This document shows positions 63,050 to 64,000 of a stretch of 64,000 nucleotides of DNA, in pieces. The translations under genes and the position numbers were made by a program. Numbering within the stretch: position 1 is the first letter of the stretch; each line of letters starts with the position of its first letter. This stretch comes from Mycoplasmopsis citelli (GTDB lineage: Bacteria > Bacillota_I > Bacilli_A > Mycoplasmatales > Metamycoplasmataceae), in the NCBI RefSeq assembly GCF_900660645.1, contig NZ_LR215036.1, positions 434,001 to 498,000 on the forward strand. Reading direction: 5' to 3'. The notes under the pieces were generated by a model, which was not told the origin of the DNA, did no database searches, and worked only from the letters and a program-made list of their open reading frames with translations.

Positions 63050-64000
63050 ATTTAAGTCTCTCCTCAGTTAAAGCATCAAAAATATGAAGTTTATTAATAG
63101 GAATTTTAAAATAAATTTTATCACCAACGCTGTAATTTAAATTATTATTAAGTAAGAAGTTTATTTTTCCTACATTTTCGATTTCGACAACTAATTTACT
63201 TTCTTTTCCGAAATTTTCTTGAACAAGCACATCTCCGACAAATTGATATTTATCTTTAGCAGTAGTAATTTCAAAATCTTCTGAACGAATTCCAACATGC
63301 AAGGTAGCTTGATTTTTATCCGGAATAGTAACACCTTTAATTTGTTTTGAAGCAATATACAATTTTCCATCTTTATATTCTGAAGGGAATAATCCCATTT
63401 CTGGCATTCCTAAAAATCTAGCTACAAACTGATTTTTTGGTTTATTATAAAGTTCAATTGGTGAGCCCATTTGTTGAACTTTAGCAGTTGACATGCAGAC
63501 AATAATGTCTGAAATGGACATTGCTTCTTCTTGATCGTGAGTGACAAATACAGTTGTAATTCCAAGTGATTGTTGAATTTGTCTAATTCATTGGCGAGTT
63601 GAAATTCTTAATTTAGCATCTAAGTTTGAAAGTGGTTCATCCATTAAAAGAATTTGAGGTTTTTTAACAATGGCACGAGCAATTGAAACACGTTGTTGTT
63701 GTCCTCCAGAAAGACGAGTAGGTTTTTTTTGTAAAATTGGAACAATTTCTACTCTTCTAGCGACTTCCATAACTTCATTATGAATAGCTTTTTTAATTGG
63801 AATGTCTTGATTTGCAAATTCTTTAACTTTATTTCTTTGTTCTTCACTAAGTAAACTTTTCCCAGAAGTCTTTTCATCTTTTAATCATTCTTTGTAAGAA
63901 TATTTAGACTCGAGTTCTTTAACAAGATTTTTAAAACGCTTTTCTGCATAAAATCTTAAGTTCTTACTTAATCTAAGTAACCTAGAATATTCTTCGTCAT
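63036..64000 (-). CDS. ABC importer ATPase (MalK/UgpC type), N-terminus outside window
   Basis: The last 321 residues are visible. Signature [15 protein letters not shown], Walker [18 protein letters not shown]-loop [10 protein letters not shown] and a C-terminal regulatory OB-fold domain ([11 protein letters not shown]). Before the signature lies a charged helical insertion (residues around [15 protein letters not shown]...SYKEW...[11 protein letters not shown]) of about 70 residues, larger than in E. coli MalK. Walker A is beyond the window edge. It is first in the operon with the two permeases. Confidence 0.9.

Overview
The window comes from a wall-less mollicute of the Mycoplasma hominis-group type (Mycoplasmopsis/Metamycoplasma-like). 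The evidence is the very low GC content outside the rRNA and tRNA genes, UGA read as tryptophan in nearly every long gene (genetic code 4), many lipoproteins with a short lipobox ending in Cys, and the absence of cell-wall genes. Species cannot be fixed from the sequence alone. All coordinates below use code 4, so genes run through in-frame TGA codons.

Layout, left to right. 1-1360: the end of an unrecognised gene, then an RsuA/RluB pseudouridine synthase. 1411-8943: a type III restriction-modification locus with three tandem mod methylase genes, each with its own promoter and an in-frame CA and/or GA dinucleotide tract, followed by one res gene. As sequenced, mod1 and mod3 read ON and mod2 reads OFF. 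8949-13382 (minus): gyrA and an orphan HsdS that carries three target-recognition half-modules instead of two. 13510-20301 (minus): tex with a NERD-domain protein; a D-lactate dehydrogenase overlapping an aquaporin-family (MIP) channel gene; an MFS transporter. 20552-23597: dprA (+), then rpmA, rplU, a small membrane protein and a YitT-family protein (all minus). 23660-25095: an IS3-family element inserted in the loop of the lspA terminator. 25099-29053 (minus): lspA, ileS and a small lipoprotein as one operon. 29155-29859 (minus): eight tRNA genes.

30000-42500 is an accessory surface region: one orphan ORF, four paralogous lipoproteins with an internal duplication (A, B, C, D), a subtilisin-like S8 protease translationally coupled to lipoprotein B, a decayed second copy of the IS, hairpin mini-elements resembling the IS end, and a low-complexity lipoprotein. 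42575-47362 (minus): a 16S-23S rRNA operon without 5S or spacer tRNA; its spacers show long complementary flanks that would form processing stems. 47501-48307: ymdB. 48462-58743: a transglutaminase-like membrane protein cotranscribed with a 1049-residue coiled-coil protein, and a divergently transcribed 1042-residue paralogue. 59040-64000 (minus): a lipoprotein, a two-helix membrane protein, two ABC permeases and a partial MalK/UgpC-type ATPase, forming one importer operon.

The main themes are switching and surface variation: phase-variable DNA methylation, an HsdS with spare recognition modules, amplified lipoproteins next to a protease, and paired coiled-coil surface proteins. Metabolic genes point to a fermentative parasite with lactate as a likely end product and ABC-type import of a small organic compound.
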